27,496 nucleotides of DNA from Cylindrotheca closterium (GCA_933822405.4 CAKOGP040001435.1:1-27496); one strand, 5' to 3'. Counted from the stretch's first letter, positions 10,292 to 21,256 are shown. Numbers and translations are program-made. The notes: generated by a model from the sequence alone, not told the origin.

Positions 10292-10647
10292 CTGATGCAT
10301 TAATCGTATTAAAACTATCTCAAGTTTCTAGATTGCCGTTAACGGCTGTCATGGCCATTTACCATACGGAGGTGAGTCCAGTACTGTTGAACCAGTGTGA
10401 GGCATCCAATCCCAGGGAAGTTGCTCTCATCGGATATTACATTGCACCCTTGCACATGTAGAAACGATCTTGCCACTCGGGGCGGCGTATTTTTATTTTG
10501 TTTTTTGAGTTTTTTGAAGGTGATGGTGGGCATGATTGTGTAGCAGGTAAGAAGCCAATTGTTCTTGCGCCCTAATGCCCTGGGCGTATCGATCCAAGTG
10601 AATGGAGAGCGTCCCGATGGCACAGTGTTCCAGATTGGATTGCCACT
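10262..10647. repeat. 17-bp direct repeat flanking a 352-bp insertion in the recombinase gene
   Basis: CAGATTGGATTGCCACT occurs at 10262-10278 and again at 10631-10647; flanking bases differ on both sides, so the identity is exactly 17 bp. The offset, 369 bp, is a multiple of three. Exon 3 ends in the first copy, and the Crypton-like reading continues from the second copy in the same frame, so the 352 bp between them (10279-10630) look like inserted sequence that introduces a TAA stop. The insert is AT-rich at its left end ((TA)n at 10281-10290) and contains plausible splice sites (GAG|GTGAGT at 10371, TAGCAG at 10546). What inserted is unknown. Confidence 0.75.
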
Positions 10648-12392
10648 CGAAAGTATTGAAGCTTGTATCCGTGCACTGTTTGGGAATGATATGGATCAAT
10701 GGAAAAGGGAGCAAGAGGCCCCAGATGGGGACAAGTCTACTTGTGCTCAAAAGTTCTTTTCCAGACTTTTACCATTTCTGGTCGAAGTTTTGGTCCAAGA
10801 TGGAATCTACTTGATTATTGACCATCCACAACATGAGATGTCAATAATGCTGCATGTAAGTGTCGCAAGAGGAATCAGATTTTTCTAGTACCCTGTCTGT
10901 TGAGTTGGTACCACCAAGTATCCTAATGATGCCATTTAATTGTTATCAGAATAAAATTCCTGGATATGCTCAATGGGCTGCAATGAAACGACGTTGGGTC
11001 AAAAATGAGCTTCTGACTTTTGAGCCAAAGAAAATGGAAGCACTCAATTCAGCAACACAGAACGCTTTTCAGTCAATCATGCGGCAGGTGAAATACCTTG
11101 AAGATGCTGTTGTTGCAGGTGCAACTAAGAACCAGGCACTCACTGAACAAGTTGAAGCTCTACGACAAGAACTTAGAAACAGAAATCAAGAGTTCAATGC
11201 AGTACAGCAGAGACGAGATGATGCGATGAGGCACTTCATTGCTCAAGAATTACGCAATGTAGTAGGGAACCATCAAATTCAGAACCATGGTCCACCGACC
11301 GGTACTGGTGCGCCAAGTCAACAAGAGGTGCACACTAGAGCCGTTGGAAATGTTTCAGCAACTCAACCACTGCGGGAGACTGCAGAAATACTAGTTGCTC
11401 CCGAAACCCAACAGAGACCACCATCGCAACGCCAACAAGCTTTGCAACGATCTACTGCAGCTCCTACTGTTGTCCATCTCCAATCAATTCCACATCAACC
11501 AGCCTTAGGTAAGGCTTTCCCAAAGCTATGGTCGGGGATTTTGCAAAATTGGATCAATCTGAAGCTCGAGAAGTTCATCCATGTCCCAAAGAATGGACGG
11601 AATGGATGGAACAATGCAGAGAATGCCAAAAGGTTTCACAAGCACTACCGAGGATTCCTATGTATTCAGTCGGTTATGGAAGAAAATGAAACTGTCAAGG
11701 ATCTCAAGGGGGCAGCCTTTTTTTTGGACGACGAGCGAAGAAGTTTGAAGTTAAATATGACTGAACATTTGCAGTTTAGATGTAAACGTAACCCAAGCAT
11801 TCAAAGCAAAACAATGAAAAAGCAAGCACCCAAGTCCAATAATACAGGAAGAGGAACCAAGAGACCCAATGGTGATGGTGGTACTACAGTACAACATCCA
11901 AGAAATAAGCGTTCTCGGCCCAATAGCAATGGCAATGGCAGACCTCCCCTGCCCCCCTTCCACCCAGTGCAACCAATGCAACAACATCGTCAACAAAGAG
12001 TTGCCGGGCTGAATATGCATCAGCTCGCATATGGCTCCAAAGTTGTTGATATCGAGGCAAACAGGGGAATCAGAGGCGTCGCCCAAAGATATCAACAACG
12101 GACTATGGCCGTATCACAATTCACAAACTCAAGGAATTCTGCCTACCATACCACCAACCTGTTGGCAAGAAAGCCTGCTGCAATTCAAAGAAGAAGGATT
12201 CAATCGGCGATTGGCCCCGGGGGGAAACGAGCAAGGAATAATCTTCTTCAAGCTACAGTGGCTCCCATGGCAGATCAAAGGTTCCAAGAAGCTGTTGCTG
12301 GATTGACCCCTGATGAATATTTGGAACACGCTGATGCCATTCGTCAAAAGAAAGTAGCTATTGCAGCAAGCGTTCTTGCTGAGGTCAACAAC
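10634..12392 (+). CDS. Unit 1: Crypton C-terminal half (recombinase tail, coiled coil, GCR1_C-like)
   Basis: Predicted exons 10634-10855 and 10950-12392, phase 0, with a 94-bp GT-AG intron (CAT|GTAAGT ... TTATCAG). The first exon carries the continuation of a Crypton recombinase: IGLPLESIEACIRALFG and FFSRLLPFLVEVLVQDG, matching the FL.LL..LR.V..QD pattern of that family. The second holds a heptad-rich coiled coil (TEQVEALRQELRNRNQEF), a Gln/Pro-rich linker, a segment resembling the GCR1_C DNA-binding domain (PKLWSGILQNW, then GWNNAENAKRFHKHYRGFL), and a basic, disordered tail with NPSIQSKTMKK and KRPNGDGG. The same exon could start 87 bp earlier at 10547, using the TAGCAG acceptor, in frame. 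An open frame passes from the end of this unit into the first 30 codons of unit 2. GCR1_C similarity is weaker than the recombinase similarity. Confidence 0.6.
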
Positions 12393-12744
12393 ATATATAT
12401 AACTGATGCATTAATCGTATTAAAACTATCTCAAGTTTCTAGATTGCCGTTAACGGCTGTCATGGCCATTTACCATACGGAGGTGAGTCCAGTACTGTTG
12501 AACCAGTGTGAGGCATCCAATCCCAGGGAAGTTGCTCTCATCGGATATTACATTGCACCCTTGCACATGTAGAAACGATCTTGCCACTCGGGGCTGCGTA
12601 TTTTTATTTTGTTTTTTGAGTTTTTTGAAGGTGATGGTGGGCATGATTGTGTAGCAGGTAAGAAGCCAATTGTTCTTGCGCCCTAATGCCCTGGGCGTAT
12701 CGATCCAAGTGAATGGAGAGCGTCCCGATGGCACAGTGTTCCAG

Positions 12745-14503
12745 ATTGGATTGCCACTCGAAAGTATTGAAGCTTGTATCCGTGCACTGTTTGGGAATGA
12801 TATGGATCAATGGAAAAGGGAGCAAGAGGCCCCAGATGGGGACAAGTCTACTTGTGCTCAAAAGTTCTTTTCCAGACTTTTACCATTTCTGGTCGAAGTT
12901 TTGGTCCAAGATGGAATCTACTTGATTATTGACCATCCACAACATGAGATGTCAATAATGCTGCATGTAAGTGTCGCAAGAGGAATCAGATTTTTCTAGT
13001 ACCCTGTCTGTTGAGTTGGTACCACCAAGTATCCTAATGATGCCATTTAATTGTTATCAGAATAAAATTCCTGGATATGCTCAATGGGCTGCAATGAAAC
13101 GACGTTGGGTCAAAAATGAGCTTCTGACTTTTGAGCCAAAGAAAATGGAAGCACTCAATTCAGCAACACAGAACGCTTTTCAGTCAATCATGCGGCAGGT
13201 GAAATACCTTGAAGATGCTGTTGTTGCAGGTGCAACTAAGAACCAGGCACTCACTGAACAAGTTGAAGCTCTACGACAAGAACTTAGAAACAGAAATCAA
13301 GAGTTCAATGCAGTACAGCAGAGACGAGATGATGCGATGAGGCACTTCATTGCTCAAGAATTACGCAATGTAGTAGGGAACCATCAAATTCAGAACCATG
13401 GTCCACCGACCGGTACTGGTGCGCCAAGTCAACAAGAGGTGCACACTAGAGCCGTTGGAAATGTTTCAGCAACTCAACCACTGCGGGAGACTGCAGAAAT
13501 ACTAGTTGCTCCCGAAACCCAACAGAGACCACCATCGCAACGCCAACAAGCTTTGCAACGATCTACTGCAGCTCCTACTGTTGTCCATCTCCAATCAATT
13601 CCACATCAACCAGCCTTAGGTAAGGCTTTCCCAAAGCTATGGTCGGGGATTTTGCAAAATTGGATCAATCTGAAGCTCGAGAAGTTCATCCATGTCCCAA
13701 AGAATGGACGGAATGGATGGAACAATGCAGAGAATGCCAAAAGGTTTCACAAGCACTACCGAGGATTCCTATGTATTCAGTCGGTTATGGAAGAAAATGA
13801 AACTGTCAAGGATCTCAAGGGGGCAGCCTTTTTTTTGGACGACGAGCGAAGAAGTTTGAAGTTAAATATGACTGAACATTTGCAGTTTAGATGTAAACGT
13901 AACCCAAGCATTCAAAGCAAAACAATGAAAAAGCAAGCACCCAAGTCCAATAATACAGGAAGAGGAACCAAGAGACCCAATGGTGATGGTGGTACTACAG
14001 TACAACATCCAAGAAATAAGCGTTCTCGGCCCAATAGCAATGGCAATGGCAGACCTCCCCTGCCCCCCTTCCACCCAGTGCAACCAATGCAACAACATCG
14101 TCAACAAAGAGTTGCCGGGCTGAATATGCATCAGCTCGCATATGGCTCCAAAGTTGTTGATATCGAGGCAAACAGGGGAATCAGAGGCGTCGCCCAAAGA
14201 TATCAACAACGGACTATGGCCGTATCACAATTCACAAACTCAAGGAATTCTGCCTACCATACCACCAACCTGTTGGCAAGAAAGCCTGCTGCAATTCAAA
14301 GAAGAAGGATTCAATCGGCGATTGGCCCCGGGGGGAAACGAGCAAGGAATAATCTTCTTCAAGCTACAGTGGCTCCCATGGCAGATCAAAGGTTCCAAGA
14401 AGCTGTTGCTGGATTGACCCCTGATGAATATTTGGAACACGCTGATGCCATTCGTCAAAAGAAAGTAGCTATTGCAGCAAGCGTTCTTGCTGAGGTCAAC
14501 AAC
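12745..14503 (+). CDS. Unit 2: repeat of the Crypton C-terminal half
   Basis: Exons 12745-12966 and 13061-14503 encode the same protein segment as unit 1, with no coding differences seen. It has no upstream catalytic half of its own and no independent start supported beyond internal ATGs, so it is either an internal repeat of one long spliced product or non-functional. The frame runs through the junction into unit 3. Confidence 0.5.
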
Positions 14504-14855
14504 ATATATATAACTGATGCATTAATCGTATTAAAACTATCTCAAGTTTCTAGATTGCCGTTAACGGCTGTCATGGCCATTTACCATACGGAGGTGAGTC
14601 CAGTACTGTTGAACCAGTGTGAGGCATCCAATCCCAGGGAAGTTGCTCTCATCGGATATTACATTGCACCCTTGCACATGTAGAAACGATCTTGCCACTC
14701 GGGGCTGCGTATTTTTATTTTGTTTTTTGAGTTTTTTGAAGGTGATGGTGGGCATGATTGTGTAGCAGGTAAGAAGCCAATTGTTCTTGCGCCCTAATGC
14801 CCTGGGCGTATCGATCCAAGTGAATGGAGAGCGTCCCGATGGCACAGTGTTCCAG

Positions 14856-16614
14856 ATTGGATTGCCACTCGAAAGTATTGAAGCTTGTATCCGTGCACTG
14901 TTTGGGAATGATATGGATCAATGGAAAAGGGAGCAAGAGGCCCCAGATGGGGACAAGTCTACTTGTGCTCAAAAGTTCTTTTCCAGACTTTTACCATTTC
15001 TGGTCGAAGTTTTGGTCCAAGATGGAATCTACTTGATTATTGACCATCCACAACATGAGATGTCAATAATGCTGCATGTAAGTGTCGCAAGAGGAATCAG
15101 ATTTTTCTAGTACCCTGTCTGTTGAGTTGGTACCACCAAGTATCCTAATGATGCCATTTAATTGTTATCAGAATAAAATTCCTGGATATGCTCAATGGGC
15201 TGCAATGAAACGACGTTGGGTCAAAAATGAGCTTCTGACTTTTGAGCCAAAGAAAATGGAAGCACTCAATTCAGCAACACAGAACGCTTTTCAGTCAATC
15301 ATGCGGCAGGTGAAATACCTTGAAGATGCTGTTGTTGCAGGTGCAACTAAGAACCAGGCACTCACTGAACAAGTTGAAGCTCTACGACAAGAACTTAGAA
15401 ACAGAAATCAAGAGTTCAATGCAGTACAGCAGAGACGAGATGATGCGATGAGGCACTTCATTGCTCAAGAATTACGCAATGTAGTAGGGAACCATCAAAT
15501 TCAGAACCATGGTCCACCGACCGGTACTGGTGCGCCAAGTCAACAAGAGGTGCACACTAGAGCCGTTGGAAATGTTTCAGCAACTCAACCACTGCGGGAG
15601 ACTGCAGAAATACTAGTTGCTCCCGAAACCCAACAGAGACCACCATCGCAACGCCAACAAGCTTTGCAACGATCTACTGCAGCTCCTACTGTTGTCCATC
15701 TCCAATCAATTCCACATCAACCAGCCTTAGGTAAGGCTTTCCCAAAGCTATGGTCGGGGATTTTGCAAAATTGGATCAATCTGAAGCTCGAGAAGTTCAT
15801 CCATGTCCCAAAGAATGGACGGAATGGATGGAACAATGCAGAGAATGCCAAAAGGTTTCACAAGCACTACCGAGGATTCCTATGTATTCAGTCGGTTATG
15901 GAAGAAAATGAAACTGTCAAGGATCTCAAGGGGGCAGCCTTTTTTTTGGACGACGAGCGAAGAAGTTTGAAGTTAAATATGACTGAACATTTGCAGTTTA
16001 GATGTAAACGTAACCCAAGCATTCAAAGCAAAACAATGAAAAAGCAAGCACCCAAGTCCAATAATACAGGAAGAGGAACCAAGAGACCCAATGGTGATGG
16101 TGGTACTACAGTACAACATCCAAGAAATAAGCGTTCTCGGCCCAATAGCAATGGCAATGGCAGACCTCCCCTGCCCCCCTTCCACCCAGTGCAACCAATG
16201 CAACAACATCGTCAACAAAGAGTTGCCGGGCTGAATATGCATCAGCTCGCATATGGCTCCAAAGTTGTTGATATCGAGGCAAACAGGGGAATCAGAGGCG
16301 TCGCCCAAAGATATCAACAACGGACTATGGCCGTATCACAATTCACAAACTCAAGGAATTCTGCCTACCATACCACCAACCTGTTGGCAAGAAAGCCTGC
16401 TGCAATTCAAAGAAGAAGGATTCAATCGGCGATTGGCCCCGGGGGGAAACGAGCAAGGAATAATCTTCTTCAAGCTACAGTGGCTCCCATGGCAGATCAA
16501 AGGTTCCAAGAAGCTGTTGCTGGATTGACCCCTGATGAATATTTGGAACACGCTGATGCCATTCGTCAAAAGAAAGTAGCTATTGCAGCAAGCGTTCTTG
16601 CTGAGGTCAACAAC
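14856..16614 (+). CDS. Unit 3: repeat of the Crypton C-terminal half
   Basis: Exons 14856-15077 and 15172-16614; identical by eye to unit 2, with the same intron and the same open frame into the next unit. Confidence 0.5.
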
Positions 16615-16966
16615 ATATATATAACTGATGCATTAATCGTATTAAAACTATCTCAAGTTTCTAGATTGCCGTTAACGGCTGTCATGGCCATTTACCATAC
16701 GGAGGTGAGTCCAGTACTGTTGAACCAGTGTGAGGCATCCAATCCCAGGGAAGTTGCTCTCATCGGATATTACATTGCACCCTTGCACATGTAGAAACGA
16801 TCTTGCCACTCGGGGCTGCGTATTTTTATTTTGTTTTTTGAGTTTTTTGAAGGTGATGGTGGGCATGATTGTGTAGCAGGTAAGAAGCCAATTGTTCTTG
16901 CGCCCTAATGCCCTGGGCGTATCGATCCAAGTGAATGGAGAGCGTCCCGATGGCACAGTGTTCCAG

Positions 16967-18977
16967 ATTGGATTGCCACTCGAAAGTATTGAAGCTTGTA
17001 TCCGTGCACTGTTTGGGAATGATATGGATCAATGGAAAAGGGAGCAAGAGGCCCCAGATGGGGACAAGTCTACTTGTGCTCAAAAGTTCTTTTCCAGACT
17101 TTTACCATTTCTGGTCGAAGTTTTGGTCCAAGATGGAATCTACTTGATTATTGACCATCCACAACATGAGATGTCAATAATGCTGCATGTAAGTGTCGCA
17201 AGAGGAATCAGATTTTTCTAGTACCCTGTCTGTTGAGTTGGTACCACCAAGTATCCTAATGATGCCATTTAATTGTTATCAGAATAAAATTCCTGGATAT
17301 GCTCAATGGGCTGCAATGAAACGACGTTGGGTCAAAAATGAGCTTCTGACTTTTGAGCCAAAGAAAATGGAAGCACTCAATTCAGCAACACAGAACGCTT
17401 TTCAGTCAATCATGCGGCAGGTGAAATACCTTGAAGATGCTGTTGTTGCAGGTGCAACTAAGAACCAGGCACTCACTGAACAAGTTGAAGCTCTACGACA
17501 AGAACTTAGAAACAGAAATCAAGAGTTCAATGCAGTACAGCAGAGACGAGATGATGCGATGAGGCACTTCATTGCTCAAGAATTACGCAATGTAGTAGGG
17601 AACCATCAAATTCAGAACCATGGTCCACCGACCGGTACTGGTGCGCCAAGTCAACAAGAGGTGCACACTAGAGCCGTTGGAAATGTTTCAGCAACTCAAC
17701 CACTGCGGGAGACTGCAGAAATACTAGTTGCTCCCGAAACCCAACAGAGACCACCATCGCAACGCCAACAAGCTTTGCAACGATCTACTGCAGCTCCTAC
17801 TGTTGTCCATCTCCAATCAATTCCACATCAACCAGCCTTAGGTAAGGCTTTCCCAAAGCTATGGTCGGGGATTTTGCAAAATTGGATCAATCTGAAGCTC
17901 GAGAAGTTCATCCATGTCCCAAAGAATGGACGGAATGGATGGAACAATGCAGAGAATGCCAAAAGGTTTCACAAGCACTACCGAGGATTCCTATGTATTC
18001 AGTCGGTTATGGAAGAAAATGAAACTGTCAAGGATCTCAAGGGGGCAGCCTTTTTTTTGGACGACGAGCGAAGAAGTTTGAAGTTAAATATGACTGAACA
18101 TTTGCAGTTTAGATGTAAACGTAACCCAAGCATTCAAAGCAAAACAATGAAAAAGCAAGCACCCAAGTCCAATAATACAGGAAGAGGAACCAAGAGACCC
18201 AATGGTGATGGTGGTACTACAGTACAACATCCAAGAAATAAGCGTTCTCGGCCCAATAGCAATGGCAATGGCAGACCTCCCCTGCCCCCCTTCCACCCAG
18301 TGCAACCAATGCAACAACATCGTCAACAAAGAGTTGCCGGGCTGAATATGCATCAGCTCGCATATGGCTCCAAAGTTGTTGATATCGAGGCAAACAGGGG
18401 AATCAGAGGCGTCGCCCAAAGATATCAACAACGGACTATGGCCGTATCACAATTCACAAACTCAAGGAATTCTGCCTACCATACCACCAACCTGTTGGCA
18501 AGAAAGCCTGCTGCAATTCAAAGAAGAAGGATTCAATCGGCGATTGGCCCCGGGGGGAAACGAGCAAGGAATAATCTTCTTCAAGCTACAGTGGCTCCCA
18601 TGGCAGATCAAAGGTTCCAAGAAGCTGTTGCTGGACTGACCCCTGATGAATATTTGGAACACGCTGATGCCATTCGTCAAAAGAAAGTAGCTATTGCAGC
18701 AAGCGTTCTTGCTGAGGTCAACAACAACAACAACAACAACTCCAGACTTGTTTGCCGCCAAAGCATCAATCCTGCCCATCTATGCCCCATTGAAGGGTGC
18801 AATGGAGATGTACCAGAAGGTGGTGGAAGCACCATGCCACCGATACACAAATGCTACAACATACGAAACTGCAACAAGAAGGTACATCATGTTTGCGCCG
18901 ACAGGTCAGGGCTGCATGGACGGAATGAGATGAATGTGTATTGCTCAATAGAATGTAGAGAAATGAGACCGGACTGA
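16967..18977 (+). CDS. Unit 4: Crypton C-terminal half with the native Cys/His-rich C-terminus
   Basis: Exons 16967-17188 and 17283-18977. It is the same as the other units up to 18725, then continues through an Asn run (CAA codons) into an 80-residue tail absent from units 1-3. That tail carries a probable zinc-binding module: LCPIEGC, HKC, RNC, KKVHHVC and YCSIEC, i.e. four or five Cys/His pairs, and ends MRPD. This unit therefore preserves the original 3' end of the gene. Together with the catalytic half, and without the 369-bp duplication/insertion and extra units, the gene would encode about 1,020 residues. The zinc-finger family is not identified; a cross-brace finger is inferred only from spacing. 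The single base change in this unit (18636) is synonymous (Leu). Confidence 0.65.
18714..18741 (+). repeat. (CAA)n microsatellite encoding poly-Asn, at the right border of the array
   Basis: After GAGGT the sequence is a run of CAA triplets read as AAC (Asn) codons in the last unit. Units 1-3 retain only the first two Asn codons before jumping to the next unit, so the repeat break lies in this microsatellite. Confidence 0.85.
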
Positions 18978-20057
18978 TGCAATGTAAACAATACGATCAT
19001 ACATAGATGAGTATTAATTTGTCAACAAAGTAGTAGTCTCCCTAGTTTTCCTCCGTACCTATACACTTCCACACAAAACAAGAAGTTTTTAAAGGTTCGG
19101 ATGTTTTTCTGGAAGAGAGTTGGAAGATAGGGGCATGATCAGTTGGGCGATCTCTACTGAGATCCAAGAGTCAACGGACCACGAGGGCACTGGAAGACTC
19201 AGCCCAAATGAAAATAAACCTAGATGAATCTCAAATCAAAAAGGAAAATGCAAACAAGCCGTTGATTTCAATGATTTCACAAGGCTGATGGTACAAGCGA
19301 TGTAAAAACTTATTCCTTCAAAGCATGAACATCTGCATTTCTTGTATGACTTGGACTTGGAGGAAGAGCGCTCCGATTGTAGCAACCTGGAGCGATATCA
19401 TAAATATCATAATGATCAGAATCTGTTTGAAGGCACAACAGCAGAAGCTGGAGGCGAGACAATATGATTCGTCAACAAAACTCAACCTCCTCGCCTCAGA
19501 TCATATCCCAGTATGAAGAATAACATGCAAACGAGGTAGTTGCGGTGAAGAGAAGTATGGATGATGCATTGGATTGAAGCACCGATGGATGGCTCACAAA
19601 CACTCTTGATGGATGTAGCACTTGGTTTTCAGAGGCAAGGTGCTTTTGTGAAATTTCTTCAAAACCGCTTTTTTCAGTCCGTATGTTCCCATCCTTTATT
19701 TGGAAAAAAGCCTCAACTGAAGTTTTGTCCATGTGTTTTGTTTTGAAGCGCGTGGAGCCCATAAATGACAAGTGGAGATTTGTCCAGGTGTTTCAGTTGG
19801 AAAGTATGGTGCCATAAATATTAACTTTTGGTTCGTGGTCTTTGAGCCCCACGAGCTTAGCCAATGGAAAAACATCAAAATAGAATGTGTGGAGAAAGGA
19901 TATTTTTTGAGACTTCACTATGAGAGTCAACCCCACGGTACCGGTACTCAGCACATTCCAAAACAACAAGAATCAGAACAACAAACAGCATAGAAATACA
20001 GTTTAACACTAAAAAGTAATAGTCATGGCTATTAGAAATATATGCTTGTATCAGCAA
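18978..20057. other. Intergenic region downstream of the Crypton array
   Basis: Over 1 kb with no supported gene. Three short plus-strand frames (19325-19516, 19561-19746, 19772-19993) have no recognisable domains and no splice pattern linking them. The 3' end of the Crypton-type element presumably lies near its left side but shows no diagnostic terminus. Confidence 0.45.
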
Positions 20058-20561
20058 TTAAATGTGGACTGCAGCTAGAGCAGTAGCCAAATCCATGTAG
20101 GAAACGCTCAAGCTAGTGAATCCGGTGTTGGATTGTACTTTTTCAGCAACGATCTTTCGAACAAGACGATCATTGGCATATACGCCCGCGTCCTCAAGTA
20201 CATCCAGGATGAACTTGAGCATGTTATCCAAGTCTTTTGACATATCGGCAAGTCCAAACTGAACTTGGACCTCGACTCCTGGGAGGGTGAAAATTGGGTT
20301 TGCGGTGGAGGCGAGCCCAGTTTCTTGGAGCTCCTGTTTCATCTTTCTCGAAAAAAATGTCTTGGCCCGCGCAGCTGGGTTGTAAATGTAGGTCCGCGAA
20401 GCTCGGGTGACAGCAAATCTTGGGCGTGGTTGAGCAATGGGATCCCCAGAAATGAAAATCTGGAGAGAAACGCCTCTGGTCTCACCAACCCCCAGTACTG
20501 TAATGTTGCGGTTCCGCAATCCAGCGGCAGATCGCTTTCGCTGCGCACGAGTGTTGGGCAT
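20058..20561 (-). CDS. RusA-family Holliday junction resolvase
   Basis: A single-exon 167-residue protein. RusA enzymes are small homodimeric nucleases that cleave four-way DNA junctions and are best known from lambdoid phages and bacteria. The sequence begins with a basic ~30-residue extension (QRKRSAAGLRNRN), then the RusA start pattern (QIFISGDPIAQPRPR at about 34-48), a YNPAARAKTFF segment, and the catalytic region KDLDNMLKFILDVLEDAG followed by YANDRLV. The four expected active-site residues are present: D110, D112, K116 and D131. Without the extension the length fits the family (~120-140 residues). No clear signal peptide or plastid leader is seen; the basic N-terminus could be a nuclear or mitochondrial signal. 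It lies between a transposable element array and a divergently transcribed secreted-protein gene. The family call is strong; its role in a diatom is unknown. Confidence 0.85.
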   Translation of the reverse strand: MPNTRAQRKRSAAGLRNRNITVLGVGETRGVSLQIFISGDPIAQPRPRFAVTRASRTYIYNPAARAKTFFSRKMKQELQETGLASTANPIFTLPGVEVQVQFGLADMSKDLDNMLKFILDVLEDAGVYANDRLVRKIVAEKVQSNTGFTSLSVSYMDLATALAAVHI

Positions 20562-21256
20562 GGTGAAGTGGAGTGGATTGTGGTGGTTGATGTTGATGAT
20601 CTGATACCAAAGTTGATTTTATGGCATCATCAGCAACAAAGGCGTCAGTATCTGACCTGGGTCTCAGTAGGATTTTACAGCCTGGGTTACAGTAGGACCT
20701 GACGGTGGTACACGACGCTTCATCCGGGACATCATTGTGGGAGTCGTTTGGGAGAGAGTTGGTATGATGTGGACTTAGCAAAAATTGGAAGTTGTGGTGT
20801 CGAGGTCTTGTGCAAAGAAAATGTGGTGCTCCGTAGGCCTGCGTAGAGATGTACCAGAGAGGAATTCTAGGTTCGATGTACCGGAGGGATGTGGAATCTC
20901 AACATACGACATGTCTACACATATTTATGTACTATATAATATGTTTTCACCTTCGCTCGTTTACGTGCGACAGACAGACGTAGCGGACGAACCATAGACG
21001 ATGGCTAGAGAGTCAAGAGATCGAAGATTTTCCTTGTTGGCGGGGTGACTGACTGACTGACTCAGCTGGTGGGATTCAATTCGATTATCGCAATGACCGT
21101 TTTCAAAACCACGGTACGTACGACTCCGTACCAAAAATCTCGAGCATGCACTCCAACTTGGCTCGTGAATTATATTTTCGCACCGAAATGTAGATATCTT
21201 TGGCCAGCGTGGCGTGCGCAAAGCCGAAATCTTTGGTTTTCCCAAGATTTGGACAA
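20562..21256. other. Divergent intergenic region between resolvase and beta-propeller genes
   Basis: This presumably contains the promoters of both divergent genes. No gene of its own is supported. A short GACT run (GACTGACTGACTGACTCA near 21046-21063) and small direct repeats are present. Confidence 0.45.

Larger units (their letters stand above)
10282..18725 (+). repeat. Four perfect-length 2,111-bp tandem units of the recombinase 3' half
   Basis: Units are 10282-12392, 12393-14503, 14504-16614 and 16615-18725, exactly 4 x 2,111 bp. Each starts at an ATATATATAACTGATG junction and ends at GAGGTCAACAAC, so the joins lie in simple (TA)n and (CAA)n sequence. By eye the units are identical except for at least two substitutions: 10484 (G, versus T in units 2-4) and 18636 (C, versus T in units 1-3). 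The left edge of unit 1 joins the recombinase insertion; the right edge of unit 4 runs on into the native (CAA)n tract and C-terminal coding sequence. Such uniformity implies very recent amplification or homogenisation, or an assembly artefact. Confidence 0.95.

Noticed and set aside
10262..10647. The 352-bp insert as an introner-type new intron
   Set aside because: A splice-restoring intron needs GT at the left 17-mer and AG at the matching base of the right one. The right copy supplies CAG, but the left copy offers ATTGG and not GT, so clean removal at the duplicated site is not possible.
10339..10750. Minus-strand frames (94 and 85 codons) and the 115- and 91-codon frames repeated in every array unit
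   Set aside because: They overlap the recombinase exons and introns on the other strand or in another frame, and recur only because the unit recurs.
8916..20561. The RusA gene as cargo of the Crypton-type element
   Set aside because: More than 1 kb of unrelated sequence separates them, they are on opposite strands, and no element terminus is visible beyond RusA. Proximity alone is not evidence of a joint mobile unit.
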